64,000 bases of DNA from JBCDJG01 sp038748065 (lineage in GTDB: Bacteria > Pseudomonadota > Gammaproteobacteria > Pseudomonadales > Halieaceae): positions 1 to 64,000 of the forward strand of contig JBCDJG010000003.1 in NCBI GenBank assembly GCA_038748065.1. The letters are read 5' to 3'. The notes below the pieces were generated by a model. It had not been told where the DNA came from, searched no databases, and worked only from the letters and a program-made list of their open reading frames with translations. Below, piece by piece: positions 23,884 to 33,303 of this stretch. The position numbers were made by a program, and so were the translations under genes. Within the stretch, counting starts at the first letter, position 1, and each line of letters begins with the position of its first letter.

Positions 23884-26800
23884 ATGAGCCTTGCTCGAAT
23901 ACGGCTACTGATCGGTGTGCTGCTGGTGCTGATCGTCCCCGCGCTGGTCGCTGACGATACGGAGCTGTATCGGGCGACCTATGAAACAGGTGCCACGGGT
24001 CGACCCAAGGTGCTAGTTATCTTTGACGACTCTGGCAGCATGGACGAAATCGTTTACGGATCAAAGCCCGCCTACGACCCTACTGCAACATATGTATCAT
24101 CGGTACCGGCTGATCGCGTTTACTGGAGCGAGGATGGCAGCCCGCCAGAGGTCACCGGCGACGAGGCGGATCAGTGGTTCGAGGCGGATAAAAATCGCTG
24201 CGGCGAATCGGAACCTACTCTCGATAGCTTCGGCAACTATACGACACTCGCTGCGCGTTGGCAGATTGCCGACGGTGAATGGAAAACGCGCGTAGATGAA
24301 GTATGCACATTCCGCATCATTATCTGTCTTCGTCGCGAAGAACGAGAGACCACGTACTGGGATGGTCAAGAGGCGAAATGGCTCGAGCTGTCTGCTGATG
24401 ATAACGACCCCGCCCATGTCGACTGCCAGCAAGATGTTGCCAACGAGAATTCTGACAATGGCACGGGCCAGCCCGGTGGCTATCCGCGGGCAGCTGACTC
24501 TCCTGACGCCACAGTCGAGGACGCCTATGTAGATAGCGTCGGCAGTTCCAACGTCAGTTGGGGTGGCGATGCCTACACTTTTTATACCTCTCACTACATG
24601 GACTGGTATTACGACACGAGTATTGTCACTGAAGACAAAGACTACCTGCAGATAGCCCAGGAAGTGATTGGAGGTATCGTGCAATCGAACACCGCGATCG
24701 ACTTCGGCCTGGCCGTGTTCAATAACAACGATCAGGCGTCGACCAGCGGCGGGCGAGTCGTGCAGCGCATTATTGAGGGAATGTCCTTAGAAGATCGGAA
24801 CAGTTTGGTGACTACGCTTGACAGTGTCGACCATGCGGGTTGGACCCCGCTCTGCGAAACGACCTATGAGGCCTTCCGCTACATGAGTGGCGATACGCCC
24901 GAGTACGCTTACTCGAGAGCAGACGTCGATACCGTGGTTGCTGACCCCCTCGCTTTTGGCGACGGCGGCAACTACATTTCACCGCTGGCAGCCTGCTCTA
25001 ATACCTACATTATTCTCATGACCGATGGTCTGCCGACCAGAGACGGTGGCGCCAACACCGAGGTGCAGGAAGTCTCTGGCGAAAACTGCCGGACCTATGG
25101 CACCGGCGATGACGCAACCACAAGCTGCCTTGCGGTACTAACTGACCACATGGCGACAACCGATCTGGATAACGACTCCAGCAATGGTTTTCAGTATGTG
25201 CCAACGGCAACAATAGGTTTTAACGTGCCGGGTAACGCAACCGATCTGCTAACGGATGCCGCGACGCTGGTGAAGGAGAATGGCGATCCGGCATACTATT
25301 ACGCGGAATCAGCAGACGATCTGACGGCCTCTTTCCAGCAAATCATTCTCGGTATCCTGTCCTCTGAGTCGACCTTTACCTCTCCAGCGGTAGCGGTGGA
25401 CAGCTTCAGCCGGACTCAGAGCCGCGACGACGTATTCTTTGCGATGTTTGAGCCGACCAGCGATGCCAATTGGTCCGGCAACATCAAGAAACTGAAGCTC
25501 GCCGTTTCCAACGGCAGCGCGCGCCTGGAAGATGTCAACGGCAACGCCGCCATCGACGGTAATGGTCTCATCGCGGACAGCGCCCGCAGCTACTGGAGTT
25601 CCAATACTGACGGCTCCAGCGTGGCGGCCGGTGGCGTCGGCGAACTGTTGAAGAATCGCGATTTATCGACACGCAGTATCCTCAGCAACACCGGTGTGAA
25701 TGGCGCGCTGCAAACCCTGAACACCACGAATATGGTCGCCGCCGCCTATGGCTTTACTGAAGATGCGGAGCTGTTTTCGCTGTGGGGTGTCGAGGACCAG
25801 GGTGAACTGGCGTCAACCATTGACTGGCTCTGGGGCTACGATGCCGACGATCTCAATGGCAATGATTCGACCACCGATACGCGCAGCTGGATCATGGCCG
25901 ATATTCTGCACAGCAAGCCACTGGTGGTGAACTATGGTGCTCTGGGCAGTTTTACTACCGCCGATCCAGATCTGCGCATCATTGCCGGTACCAACAACGG
26001 GCTGCTGCACATGTTCGGCAATAACGACGGCCAGGAAGACTGGGCGTTTTTTGCCAAGGAGCTCGCTGATGTGCCAGGCAGGCGGCGCAACAGCAGCTCG
26101 GGCAGTGACACAGTCTACGGAATCGATTCCCCCGCCGTTGTGTATAAGTTTGACGCCAATGCCGACGGTACCTTCAATCACGTTGATGGCGATAAGGTCT
26201 ACCTGTTCTTCGGTCTGCGCCGCGGGGGCGCCTTGCTCTACGCGCTGGATATTTCAAACCCCGACTCGCCTTCCTTCATGTGGTCGCTTTCCCCGCTGGT
26301 CTCGGGCTTTGACGAGCTTGGTCAAACCTGGTCGGTGCCGGTTGTCACATCAATCCCGGGCTATAGCGACAGCAATGGTGACCCAAAGCCGGTGTTGGCC
26401 TTCGGTGCAGGCTACGATACCGCCAAGGATGACCAGGACTCGCTAGCGGGCACCGGTACCCAGGACGCCATGGGTCGAGGCCTCTTTATCGTCGACGCTG
26501 TGTCGGGCAGCCTCGTTTGGAGCGTGACGCCTGACGTAGACTCGGCAAAGAACTTACAGGCTACCGCTCTGACACACTCCGTAGCCGCGCCGGTCACCGC
26601 CTTCGACAGCAATGGCGACGAGCGCACTGACCGCATTTACTTTGTCGATACCGGCGGCAACCTATGGCGTGTGGACATGGCGGGTGCCAGCCTTCCAACG
26701 TCAGCCCAGGACACTTGGTTCATTCATAAAGTCTTTGCCTCGAATGGCGGCACTACCGCTACCGACAGGCGCTTTTTCAGTGCCCCCGATGTAGCGCGCG

Positions 26801-27504
26801 CGTCAGTTGAGGGGCGCGCGGTAGACGCCATAATGCTGGGCACGGGTGATCGAACCAATCCGATCGATCGCGACAATCCGGATGACAATACCGATGTCGC
26901 TGTGGACAACCAGTTCTACATGATACTGGACGAACAGCCTTTGCCCTACGCGGCCGCCTTGGATAATTCCAAGTGTGAAACGGAACCAGAGCATGATTTC
27001 CGTTGCAAGCTGCCACTGTCGCCCACTGACCTTTACGATATCACTGACAATGACATACAGGATGGCACAGCCGAGGAGATAGCCGCAGCCAGCGCTGGTT
27101 TGAATAGCGCGAACGGCTGGCGCCTCGACCTCGAGGCGGATGGCGAGAAGTCCCTGGCGCGCTCGCTCACTATTCAAGGCAAGCTGTTCTTTACGACTTT
27201 CTCACCGGTGTTGGAGCTATCCACGTGCGGCTTTTCTGCAGGCTCCGCGCGTCTCTACATCCTCGACCTGTTAACCGGTGCGGAGGTGCAGGACTTCAAC
27301 AGTGACAACGATACCGAGCGCTCGTGGATTATTGGCGGCTTGATAGCCGATACGCCATCACCGCACTTTGGGTCTGATGGCCAGATTCGCCTGCTCCTGC
27401 CGCCCGGTGACGGCGCCGACGGCCAGACGACCGGCAACCCCCTGGAGAGCGGCGCGTCGATCCCCGGCCCCTATGGCTCCTACTGGTACCAGGAGGAGTA
27501 CTGA
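23884..27504 (+). CDS. pilY1: PilY1-like pilus tip adhesin, cluster 2
   Basis: A 1206-residue paralogue of the protein at 16551. The signal peptide ends near PALVA. The von Willebrand A-like metal site is VIFDDSGSMD, with MTDGLPTRDGG further on. The conserved link SESTFTSPAVAVDSFSRTQS leads to the PilY1 beta-propeller half, which includes DANADGTFNHVDGDK and DSNGDERTDRIYFVD as calcium-loop candidates. Both copies end in SxxPxPYGxYWY followed by an acidic residue and EY. The middle adhesive part differs more than the propeller, so the two operons may present different tips. The stop overlaps pilE. Confidence 0.92.
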   Translation: MSLARIRLLIGVLLVLIVPALVADDTELYRATYETGATGRPKVLVIFDDSGSMDEIVYGSKPAYDPTATYVSSVPADRVYWSEDGSPPEVTGDEADQWFEADKNRCGESEPTLDSFGNYTTLAARWQIADGEWKTRVDEVCTFRIIICLRREERETTYWDGQEAKWLELSADDNDPAHVDCQQDVANENSDNGTGQPGGYPRAADSPDATVEDAYVDSVGSSNVSWGGDAYTFYTSHYMDWYYDTSIVTEDKDYLQIAQEVIGGIVQSNTAIDFGLAVFNNNDQASTSGGRVVQRIIEGMSLEDRNSLVTTLDSVDHAGWTPLCETTYEAFRYMSGDTPEYAYSRADVDTVVADPLAFGDGGNYISPLAACSNTYIILMTDGLPTRDGGANTEVQEVSGENCRTYGTGDDATTSCLAVLTDHMATTDLDNDSSNGFQYVPTATIGFNVPGNATDLLTDAATLVKENGDPAYYYAESADDLTASFQQIILGILSSESTFTSPAVAVDSFSRTQSRDDVFFAMFEPTSDANWSGNIKKLKLAVSNGSARLEDVNGNAAIDGNGLIADSARSYWSSNTDGSSVAAGGVGELLKNRDLSTRSILSNTGVNGALQTLNTTNMVAAAYGFTEDAELFSLWGVEDQGELASTIDWLWGYDADDLNGNDSTTDTRSWIMADILHSKPLVVNYGALGSFTTADPDLRIIAGTNNGLLHMFGNNDGQEDWAFFAKELADVPGRRRNSSSGSDTVYGIDSPAVVYKFDANADGTFNHVDGDKVYLFFGLRRGGALLYALDISNPDSPSFMWSLSPLVSGFDELGQTWSVPVVTSIPGYSDSNGDPKPVLAFGAGYDTAKDDQDSLAGTGTQDAMGRGLFIVDAVSGSLVWSVTPDVDSAKNLQATALTHSVAAPVTAFDSNGDERTDRIYFVDTGGNLWRVDMAGASLPTSAQDTWFIHKVFASNGGTTATDRRFFSAPDVARASVEGRAVDAIMLGTGDRTNPIDRDNPDDNTDVAVDNQFYMILDEQPLPYAAALDNSKCETEPEHDFRCKLPLSPTDLYDITDNDIQDGTAEEIAAASAGLNSANGWRLDLEADGEKSLARSLTIQGKLFFTTFSPVLELSTCGFSAGSARLYILDLLTGAEVQDFNSDNDTERSWIIGGLIADTPSPHFGSDGQIRLLLPPGDGADGQTTGNPLESGASIPGPYGSYWYQEEY

Positions 27505-27941
27505 TGAGCAGGCGCAGTGTAATGACGGGCTTTACCTTGATAGAGCTTCTGATCGTGATTGTTGTCGTCGGCATTCTTGCCTTTGTGGCCCTGCCCGGAT
27601 ACCAGGATGCCATGGAGAAAGGCCGCCGGGCGGACGCGCACAAGGCGCTCATGGATGCGGCAAATCGTCAGGAACAGTTCATGCTTGATCGTTCAAGCTA
27701 TACCGCCGATATGACAGCGCTCGGCTTTAGCGCAGACCCGATGGTGTCGGATGACGGCTACTACAGCGTCGACCGGGTGGCTGCGACTAACTGTGCGCTG
27801 ACGGCGACCACCTGCTACGTGCTGCGCGCGACCCCGGTGGCCGGCAGCGTGCAGTCGCGCGATGGTAACTGTACCAGTCTGACGCTGGATTCAAGAGGTG
27901 CACGCTCCGCAACCGGGGCCAATGCATCGGAATGCTGGTAA
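27504..27941 (+). CDS. pilE: PilE-type minor pilin, cluster 2
   Basis: A 145-residue pilin with leader MSRRSVMTG and mature FTLIELLIVIVVVGILAFVA, Glu5. YQDAMEKGRRADAHKALMDA and the cysteine pair at the C-terminus (GNCTSLTLDSRG...SECW) parallel cluster 1. The ATG overlaps the pilY1 stop behind GGAGGAG. It keeps Phe at mature position 1, unlike the cluster 1 copy. Confidence 0.92.
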   Translation: MSRRSVMTGFTLIELLIVIVVVGILAFVALPGYQDAMEKGRRADAHKALMDAANRQEQFMLDRSSYTADMTALGFSADPMVSDDGYYSVDRVAATNCALTATTCYVLRATPVAGSVQSRDGNCTSLTLDSRGARSATGANASECW

Positions 27942-27966
27942 GCGGCTGCAAAGTGAGGATAGGCGG

Positions 27967-28266
27967 ATGAAGCGATACCTTGTGCCATTATTGCTGGGCT
28001 TGATCTCTGTGGATGCAGCGGCCAGAATCGGAGATTACCGCTATGCCTGTCAGGTAATGACGATCAGCAAGCAGGAGGGTTACGTATCCATTCGCGCGGA
28101 CTCCATGGAAGAAGCCAGAGTGATGGCACTACGGTCCGAGAGTGCGACCACACGCGGGCTCAAACGGGAACCTGTCGACCGGCTGCTGGAATGTATCGAG
28201 CTGCCCGAGGGACGTTTCACCAGCCCTGGCTTCCGTCAATGGGTGGAGCGTGACCTACCGCGCTAG
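27967..28266 (+). CDS. small secreted two-cysteine protein, copy 2
   Basis: A 99-residue homologue of the protein at 20572-20883. The signal peptide is MKRYLVPLLLGLISVDAAA. Two cysteines lie in YACQVMTIS and LLECIELPEG, about 49 residues apart, and the protein ends VERDLPR. It lies 25 bases behind pilE, the same relative place as copy 1. Its stop overlaps the following DUF4124 gene. I cannot assign a known family. Upstream ATGs exist but would overlap pilE; GAGGATAGGCGG supports the ATG at 27967. Confidence 0.75.
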   Translation: MKRYLVPLLLGLISVDAAARIGDYRYACQVMTISKQEGYVSIRADSMEEARVMALRSESATTRGLKREPVDRLLECIELPEGRFTSPGFRQWVERDLPR

Positions 28267-28711
28267 CGCCTTTCTCCTCGCCGGTCTCTGGTTGATGCCA
28301 TGGTTGGCGTCCCCCGCGACGGCACAGTACTACCAGTGGAACGACAGCGCCGGTAACCGCGTGCTCAGCGATCGCCCGCCGCCCGCCGGCACGGACTTTA
28401 CGATAGTGAACGTGCAGACCGGCCGGGCGACCTCCCCAGAACCAGAACTAGAATCCGAACCAGAAGCACAGCCCGATGGGGAGACGCCCAGCCCGGCGGA
28501 ATCGTCAGCGCCCGCTGCGCCGCTTATTGCCAAAGGGCCCGAAAAAGATCCAGAGCGCTGCGCTGCCGCCGAGGCCAATCTGCGTGATCTGAATACCTAT
28601 GCACGCATCCGTATGTCGGATACCGATGGCAATATCCGCTTCCTCAGTGAAGAGGACAAAGAGGTTGAGCGGGATAAGGCGCGGCGCGCTATCGACGTCT
28701 ATTGCGAGTAA
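28250..28711 (+). CDS. DUF4124-like periplasmic protein
   Basis: A 153-residue protein with a signal peptide (MTYRASAFLLAGLWLMPWLA, ends SPATA). The DUF4124 motif follows: YYQWNDSAGNRVLSDRPPPA, then GTDFTIVNV. After an acidic Pro-rich spacer comes a C-terminal helix region with ERCAAAEANLRDLNTYARIR and a final Cys. The start is the GTG at 28250, chosen because it completes the signal peptide; there is no clear ribosome site, and translation may be coupled to the preceding gene, which it overlaps by 17 bases. DUF4124 proteins are often found near envelope genes; the function is unknown. Confidence 0.75.
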   Translation: MTYRASAFLLAGLWLMPWLASPATAQYYQWNDSAGNRVLSDRPPPAGTDFTIVNVQTGRATSPEPELESEPEAQPDGETPSPAESSAPAAPLIAKGPEKDPERCAAAEANLRDLNTYARIRMSDTDGNIRFLSEEDKEVERDKARRAIDVYCE

Positions 28712-28772
28712 AGCTACTTCCAGCCGGACTTTTGCAGTTGACTCGGCCAGCAGCAGGGCATAAACCTATGCC

Positions 28773-29705
28773 ATGCCAAAAGAACTCCTGCTTTCGATTG
28801 TTGTACCCGTTTACAACGAAGCCGACGTGTTGCCTCAGTTTGTGTCTGTGCTGCATGGCGTCCTCGACGAAACCGAGGTCGTAGCGGAACTGGTTTTTGT
28901 TGACGATGGCTCTACAGATGCCAGTTGGGATACGCTGTGTCAGCTTTACGACACCCGTAATGACGCTCTGTTATTGCGCTTTAGCCGCAATTTCGGCAAG
29001 GAGGCTGCAATTCGTGCCGGGCTGGAACGCGCCAGTGGGGACGCCGTTGTTGTCATGGATAGTGACCTGCAGCATCCGCCGTCGCTTCTCCCGCTCATTG
29101 TCACAACCTGGCAGCAGCAATCGGTAGACGTGGTGGACGCGGTGAAGGCGGAAAACCCCTCATTGCCTTCGCGCCTGTTCAGCGGGCTGTTCAGCCGCCT
29201 AACGGGCTACGATCTGCGGGGCGCTTCAGACTACAAGCTGATATCGCGCCGGGCTGTCGATCTGCTGACTGCTGAACCGGGTTACAACCTGTTCTTCCGA
29301 GGCAGCACAGAGTGGCTGGGCCTTAACCATGCTGCGGTCACATACGACGTGCCGCCCCGATCAGGGGGTACCAGCAAGTGGGGTACGATGGCACGCTTGC
29401 GGCTGGCCATTACGGCGATAACATCGTTCACGGCTGCACCTCTGCACCTGCTGACCTTGCTGGGACTGTTGTCGCTGTTATTTGCCGGGCTGCTCGGCTT
29501 GCAGACCTTGCTCACCTGGCTGCAAGGTGAAGCGGTAGAGGGGTTCACCACTGTGATTTTGCTTATTCTTCTGTTCGGCAGTTTGATTATTCTCGGCTTA
29601 GGCATTCTCGGGGCCTATCTCTCCAAGATTCATGACGAGGTCAGGCACCGACCCCGCTACCTGTTGCGCGATGAACGCGACCGGCGGGTGGCCGATGACG
29701 GGTGA
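28773..29705 (+). CDS. GT2 polyprenyl-phosphate glycosyltransferase (GtrB/DPM1-like)
   Basis: A 310-residue family 2 glycosyltransferase. LSIVVPVYNEADVLPQFVSV starts the GT-A fold. DDGSTD at about 50 and VMDSDLQHPP near 95 are the nucleotide/metal motifs of the dolichyl-phosphate-mannose synthase type. Two C-terminal membrane helices are visible (LLTLLGLLSLLFAGLLGL and TTVILLILLFGSLIILGL). Such enzymes transfer a sugar from a nucleotide to undecaprenyl phosphate at the inner leaflet. A GtrA-like gene overlaps its end, the classic pair. Linkage to pilus glycosylation is inferred from neighbours. Confidence 0.9.
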   Translation: MPKELLLSIVVPVYNEADVLPQFVSVLHGVLDETEVVAELVFVDDGSTDASWDTLCQLYDTRNDALLLRFSRNFGKEAAIRAGLERASGDAVVVMDSDLQHPPSLLPLIVTTWQQQSVDVVDAVKAENPSLPSRLFSGLFSRLTGYDLRGASDYKLISRRAVDLLTAEPGYNLFFRGSTEWLGLNHAAVTYDVPPRSGGTSKWGTMARLRLAITAITSFTAAPLHLLTLLGLLSLLFAGLLGLQTLLTWLQGEAVEGFTTVILLILLFGSLIILGLGILGAYLSKIHDEVRHRPRYLLRDERDRRVADDG

Positions 29706-30075
29706 GGCCCGTAGCCGCTTCGGGCGCTATCTCGTCGTTGGCTTCATCGGTACAGCGCTTCACTTCCTGACAACGGTAGCCCTGGTTGAATCTGCTCTGC
29801 TGGCCCCAGTGCCCGCATCTGTGGCCGGGTTTATCCTGACGTTGATCGTGTCCTTCATACTGAACAGTCGCTGGACCTTTGCACGCTCGCAGCAGGTCTG
29901 GGCGAGCTTTTTGCGCTACGTGCTAGTCTCGGTATCCGGGCTCTTTCTTAACGCTCTTCTGATGCATGGCGCAATTGAGTGGGCGGGCTGGCACTACCTC
30001 TGGGGGCTGGTGTTAGTCGTTCTCATCATTCCGCCCTACAACTTCAGCCTGAACCTACTGTGGAGCTTCCGCTGA
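29695..30075 (+). CDS. GtrA-like flippase
   Basis: A 126-residue four-helix membrane protein of the GtrA family. FGRYLVVGFIGTALHFLTTV, ILTLIVSFILNSRWTFARSQ and the C-terminal YNFSLNLLWSFR are typical. GtrA proteins are thought to flip undecaprenyl-phosphate-linked sugars made by GtrB. The start is the ATG at 29695, overlapping the glycosyltransferase stop by 11 bases; the longer upstream frame would add a soluble segment with no family counterpart. It converges with, and overlaps by 21 bases, the large membrane protein on the other strand. Confidence 0.85.
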   Translation: MTGEARSRFGRYLVVGFIGTALHFLTTVALVESALLAPVPASVAGFILTLIVSFILNSRWTFARSQQVWASFLRYVLVSVSGLFLNALLMHGAIEWAGWHYLWGLVLVVLIIPPYNFSLNLLWSFR

Positions 30076-33000
30076 CGCTTCAAGTTGCCTGGCCCATTGG
30101 TTGCCCGGAAACAGGCGGGTGAGTTCATCGGCATACCCTTTGCTCTGGGCTATGCGGTCTTGCCCGAAGCCGCTGGCCAGTCGATAGCGGCCCTCTACGG
30201 CCCAGAAGCTGGCTGGATGCTCCTCGATCAAGGTCTCAAAGAGCGGCCAGGATACATCCAGTTGCCCTGCCAGTTGGTAGCAGCGGGCGGCCCAGAACAG
30301 GGCTTCTGCGCGCTGCGAGCTCACCCGTCTTGCTTGCCAGGAATGTTCAAAATAGGCCGCCGCTGCTGCGTAGCGCGCCTCGGCCATCGCTATGTGGCCA
30401 TCGCGATAGGCGCCACGCGCGACGTGAAAATGGTTGGCCAGAAGCGCAGCGCACAGCAAAGCCAGCGCCAGCAGCCACCACCGTCCCTGCGTGCTTTCTT
30501 GTGCTGGTCCAGCCGCGAGCGGGTTTAGCAGCAGTAACAGCATGCCTGCCAGGCTGAACAGTAGCCCAATGTGCTGTCCTGCAGTTTTGCCAAAGACAAG
30601 CTCGACGTCTTCGCTGTCCGGGATGATGATCATGAAGGTCGGGCTGCTTGGATAAAGTGCTTCGCCACCTGTGCTGCGCCAGCCAGGATGCCAGGCGATC
30701 TTAACCAGGTGTGGTAGCCCCGGGTGGGCAGTGCGAAATTGCAAACGCTGGCGCTCGAAATCCACGATTTGTACCGGCTCGATAGCCTCTGGCGCGTTCG
30801 GGATGGTCAGATCAGCCAGCCCGTATACCGGGCTGGCTACCGCCGTCCCCGCTGAGCTGGGCTGCAGGATGAAATGCCGATGGGCCTCCCTGAGCCAGTC
30901 CCGGGTTTTCGCCTGTCCCTCGACGCTCGGTAACACGGAGACCAACTCAGGTTGCTGATGACTGCGGAAGACGGTGAGTGGCCCGAACTCGCCGAGTCGT
31001 TCAAACGCCGGGTCTGCAGCGAGGGCCGCCACCTGCTCCTTGGAACGCACGATCACCGTATCGGCGTAGACCGCGGCCAGTCGCTCGTTGAGCGCGGCGG
31101 CGGTCCCTTGGATTGCTGGGAAACGCGCTAAGGGAGACGACGGCTTTGTCGAGACTTCGGCCTGTAGCTGGTAGACAAAGGGGCCGGTAATTGCGGCCTC
31201 CATGTAAAGGCCCTCAAGCACCGGGCGAGTGCCGAAGAGCGGCAGTGCTTCCAGCGCGCGTGTAGAGCCGAAATCGTTGTTGCGTGGGTCATGCTCGAAC
31301 AGAATTCGGGGTTCGTCGAGTTCGCCGCTTAGGGCGTTGGCCAGGGCCTGATACTCAGGCCATAGACGTTTGCCCTCATAGCCCTCGAAATCCCAGCGCG
31401 CCCAGGTTTGCAGTGTCTGCATGCCGCCCAGCCAGCTATTGGCGAGTAGCAGCGCGGCGACAGCCGATAGCCACAGCGCTCGCCCAGCCCCCAGAAAAGT
31501 TGAAGCGAGTTGTCCGGCTGCGGCACCGAGTGCAATGACGAGGCACAGCTGCACGGGCGGGAAGAGGCGTATATCGGCGAGGCCCAGGCGCTGGCCGCCG
31601 GCATAGCCAAGCAGGGCAAGCAGCGCCACCAGCACAAAAAAACTGAAGGACCAGTGCCGCAGGCGTGGCACCAATAGGGCGGCCAGCAGCAGGGGCAGGA
31701 ACAACAGCATTGGCCGCAGGCTGGCTGGCAGGAAACTGTTGAGGGACTGCTGCCATTCGGCGCTATCGTTGGGCACGGTGTAGGGCAGGTTTTCGATCAG
31801 GGGGATCAGCCAGATACCCAGCAGAAGGAAAGACACCAGGTGAACGCGCAGAACGGTAATCATCGCCGGGCCACGGGGTGTAAAAAACAGTGGTATCAAC
31901 AGTGCACTGAAGCCCCCCAGTAGCAGCGCATAGCCATGGCTCATGCCAATCAAGACCTGCAGCAGGCAGGGCGCGATCCAGCGTCGCCCGCCGCCCCTCA
32001 GCGCCCAGGCGAGGCTCCCCCAGAATAGCGGTAACAGCAGCAGGCCGAAACTGTAGGCAAATTCCCCCGCCAGCGCCGCGCGCAGGTTGCCACCCCAGAT
32101 CGCATTGCCATCGTGGACCAGGAAGGCCATGGCGCCGACAGCGGCGAGGACTCGGCTGCCCTCAGCCCACTTGAAGCGGCCACCCATCCAGTACATGGCA
32201 GCGGGCAACAGCAGGCTCGGCAACACGACCACCAGCTTAATGGCGGCCTGCAGACCGAGGGGGAGCGACAGCACGCTGATTACGGCAAAGGGTGCAGGAA
32301 AGTAAAGCCGGAAGGCCGGAAAGCCGCCGAACACCTCTGGCATCCACCCGCCGAGCTGGCCCGCAAAAAACCAGCCCCTGAAGCGCTCGGCGTAGAGCAC
32401 ATGGGAGGCTAGGTCGCCTCCCGTGGGCCAGGTATGGCTGAGCCAAAGCTCTGGCGCGAGATAGCTGGCCAGCCACAGGCAGCCCGCGGCCACCAGCGCT
32501 CGGCCTGCCCAAGGGTTGGTCTGCTTGCTGCCCGTGGATTCCTGGCGCAACAGGCAAAATAGCGCCAGCAATAAAGCAAGCGCCGTCACGAGAACGCCTG
32601 CCGATGATGGCCCCTGATTAGTTCGAGATGTTGCAGAGTCGCTCGTTATAAGCTGCCCATAGGCATCTGTTTGGAGCTCGAAAGGGATTATGCGGCTGTA
32701 GTGATGGCCGTCATCACCCAGCCATTTGAGCAGAGCGAGCTGGCCGATACTGGCATTCGCAGGCGTAGGGCGGCCGGGAATTTTGCGCCAGTCCCATTCC
32801 TTGGCGAATGCCTCGGTGGGCTCGGCCAACTCGAAGAATGCATTGGCGCTGACGGTAAGGTCTAGAAATGTGCCGGACTGTTCGGGCGGCCGCTGCCATT
32901 CAAGCCAATGGCCGTCGATGACCAGCAGTGGTGCGGGGTCTCTAAGGCCTCGCCGTTGCTTTTGGTAGGCGACGGCCAGGGCCGTGGTATGGCTTTGGCC

Positions 33001-33303
33001 GTCAGGTGAGCGATAGCGCAGCTCCAGCAAGAGATGATAGAGCCCGGGCCAGGGATGCTCGAGCGGCAGCTGGCTGACCAGAGTAAGCGTATCCGCTGGT
33101 GCCATGCGCTGCGCTCCCCCGAGGCGCCTAAGGCCAGCCTTCGTCGGCACATAGACTTCCAGGTGACTCACTGGCTTCTCGCCGAGCAACTCGATTCGTA
33201 GCTTGCCCTCTAGTGACGTTTCCCTGGCATTGAGCTCAGCTGAGCCTTGGAATATCGGCGCCGCAGCGAGCGGCACGGCCCACAGGCCGAAGCAGAAAAA
33301 CAA
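30055..33303 (-). CDS. large GT-C-like membrane protein with TPR-like tail
   Basis: A 1082-residue protein. The N-terminal hydrophobic segment FFCFGLWAVPLAAA is a signal anchor, followed by a periplasmic beta-rich domain to about 225. A polytopic region then runs from about 235 to 630, in which WPTGGDLASHVLYAERFRGW is the first outer loop with the acidic site expected of GT-C enzymes. The layout resembles the membrane family annotated as 6-pyruvoyl-tetrahydropterin synthase-related (PF10131). A second soluble part follows, then two helices. The last 115 residues look like TPR helices (AAYFEHSWQARR, FWAARCYQLAGQ). The track-independent start is unclear: TTG at 33303 is the only usual-type codon, but basic residues LRRLN suited to the n-region lie just upstream in frame. 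It follows fimT by 59 bases, so probably ends that operon. Confidence 0.7.
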   Translation of the reverse strand: MFFCFGLWAVPLAAAPIFQGSAELNARETSLEGKLRIELLGEKPVSHLEVYVPTKAGLRRLGGAQRMAPADTLTLVSQLPLEHPWPGLYHLLLELRYRSPDGQSHTTALAVAYQKQRRGLRDPAPLLVIDGHWLEWQRPPEQSGTFLDLTVSANAFFELAEPTEAFAKEWDWRKIPGRPTPANASIGQLALLKWLGDDGHHYSRIIPFELQTDAYGQLITSDSATSRTNQGPSSAGVLVTALALLLALFCLLRQESTGSKQTNPWAGRALVAAGCLWLASYLAPELWLSHTWPTGGDLASHVLYAERFRGWFFAGQLGGWMPEVFGGFPAFRLYFPAPFAVISVLSLPLGLQAAIKLVVVLPSLLLPAAMYWMGGRFKWAEGSRVLAAVGAMAFLVHDGNAIWGGNLRAALAGEFAYSFGLLLLPLFWGSLAWALRGGGRRWIAPCLLQVLIGMSHGYALLLGGFSALLIPLFFTPRGPAMITVLRVHLVSFLLLGIWLIPLIENLPYTVPNDSAEWQQSLNSFLPASLRPMLLFLPLLLAALLVPRLRHWSFSFFVLVALLALLGYAGGQRLGLADIRLFPPVQLCLVIALGAAAGQLASTFLGAGRALWLSAVAALLLANSWLGGMQTLQTWARWDFEGYEGKRLWPEYQALANALSGELDEPRILFEHDPRNNDFGSTRALEALPLFGTRPVLEGLYMEAAITGPFVYQLQAEVSTKPSSPLARFPAIQGTAAALNERLAAVYADTVIVRSKEQVAALAADPAFERLGEFGPLTVFRSHQQPELVSVLPSVEGQAKTRDWLREAHRHFILQPSSAGTAVASPVYGLADLTIPNAPEAIEPVQIVDFERQRLQFRTAHPGLPHLVKIAWHPGWRSTGGEALYPSSPTFMIIIPDSEDVELVFGKTAGQHIGLLFSLAGMLLLLLNPLAAGPAQESTQGRWWLLALALLCAALLANHFHVARGAYRDGHIAMAEARYAAAAAYFEHSWQARRVSSQRAEALFWAARCYQLAGQLDVSWPLFETLIEEHPASFWAVEGRYRLASGFGQDRIAQSKGYADELTRLFPGNQWARQLEASAEAPQ

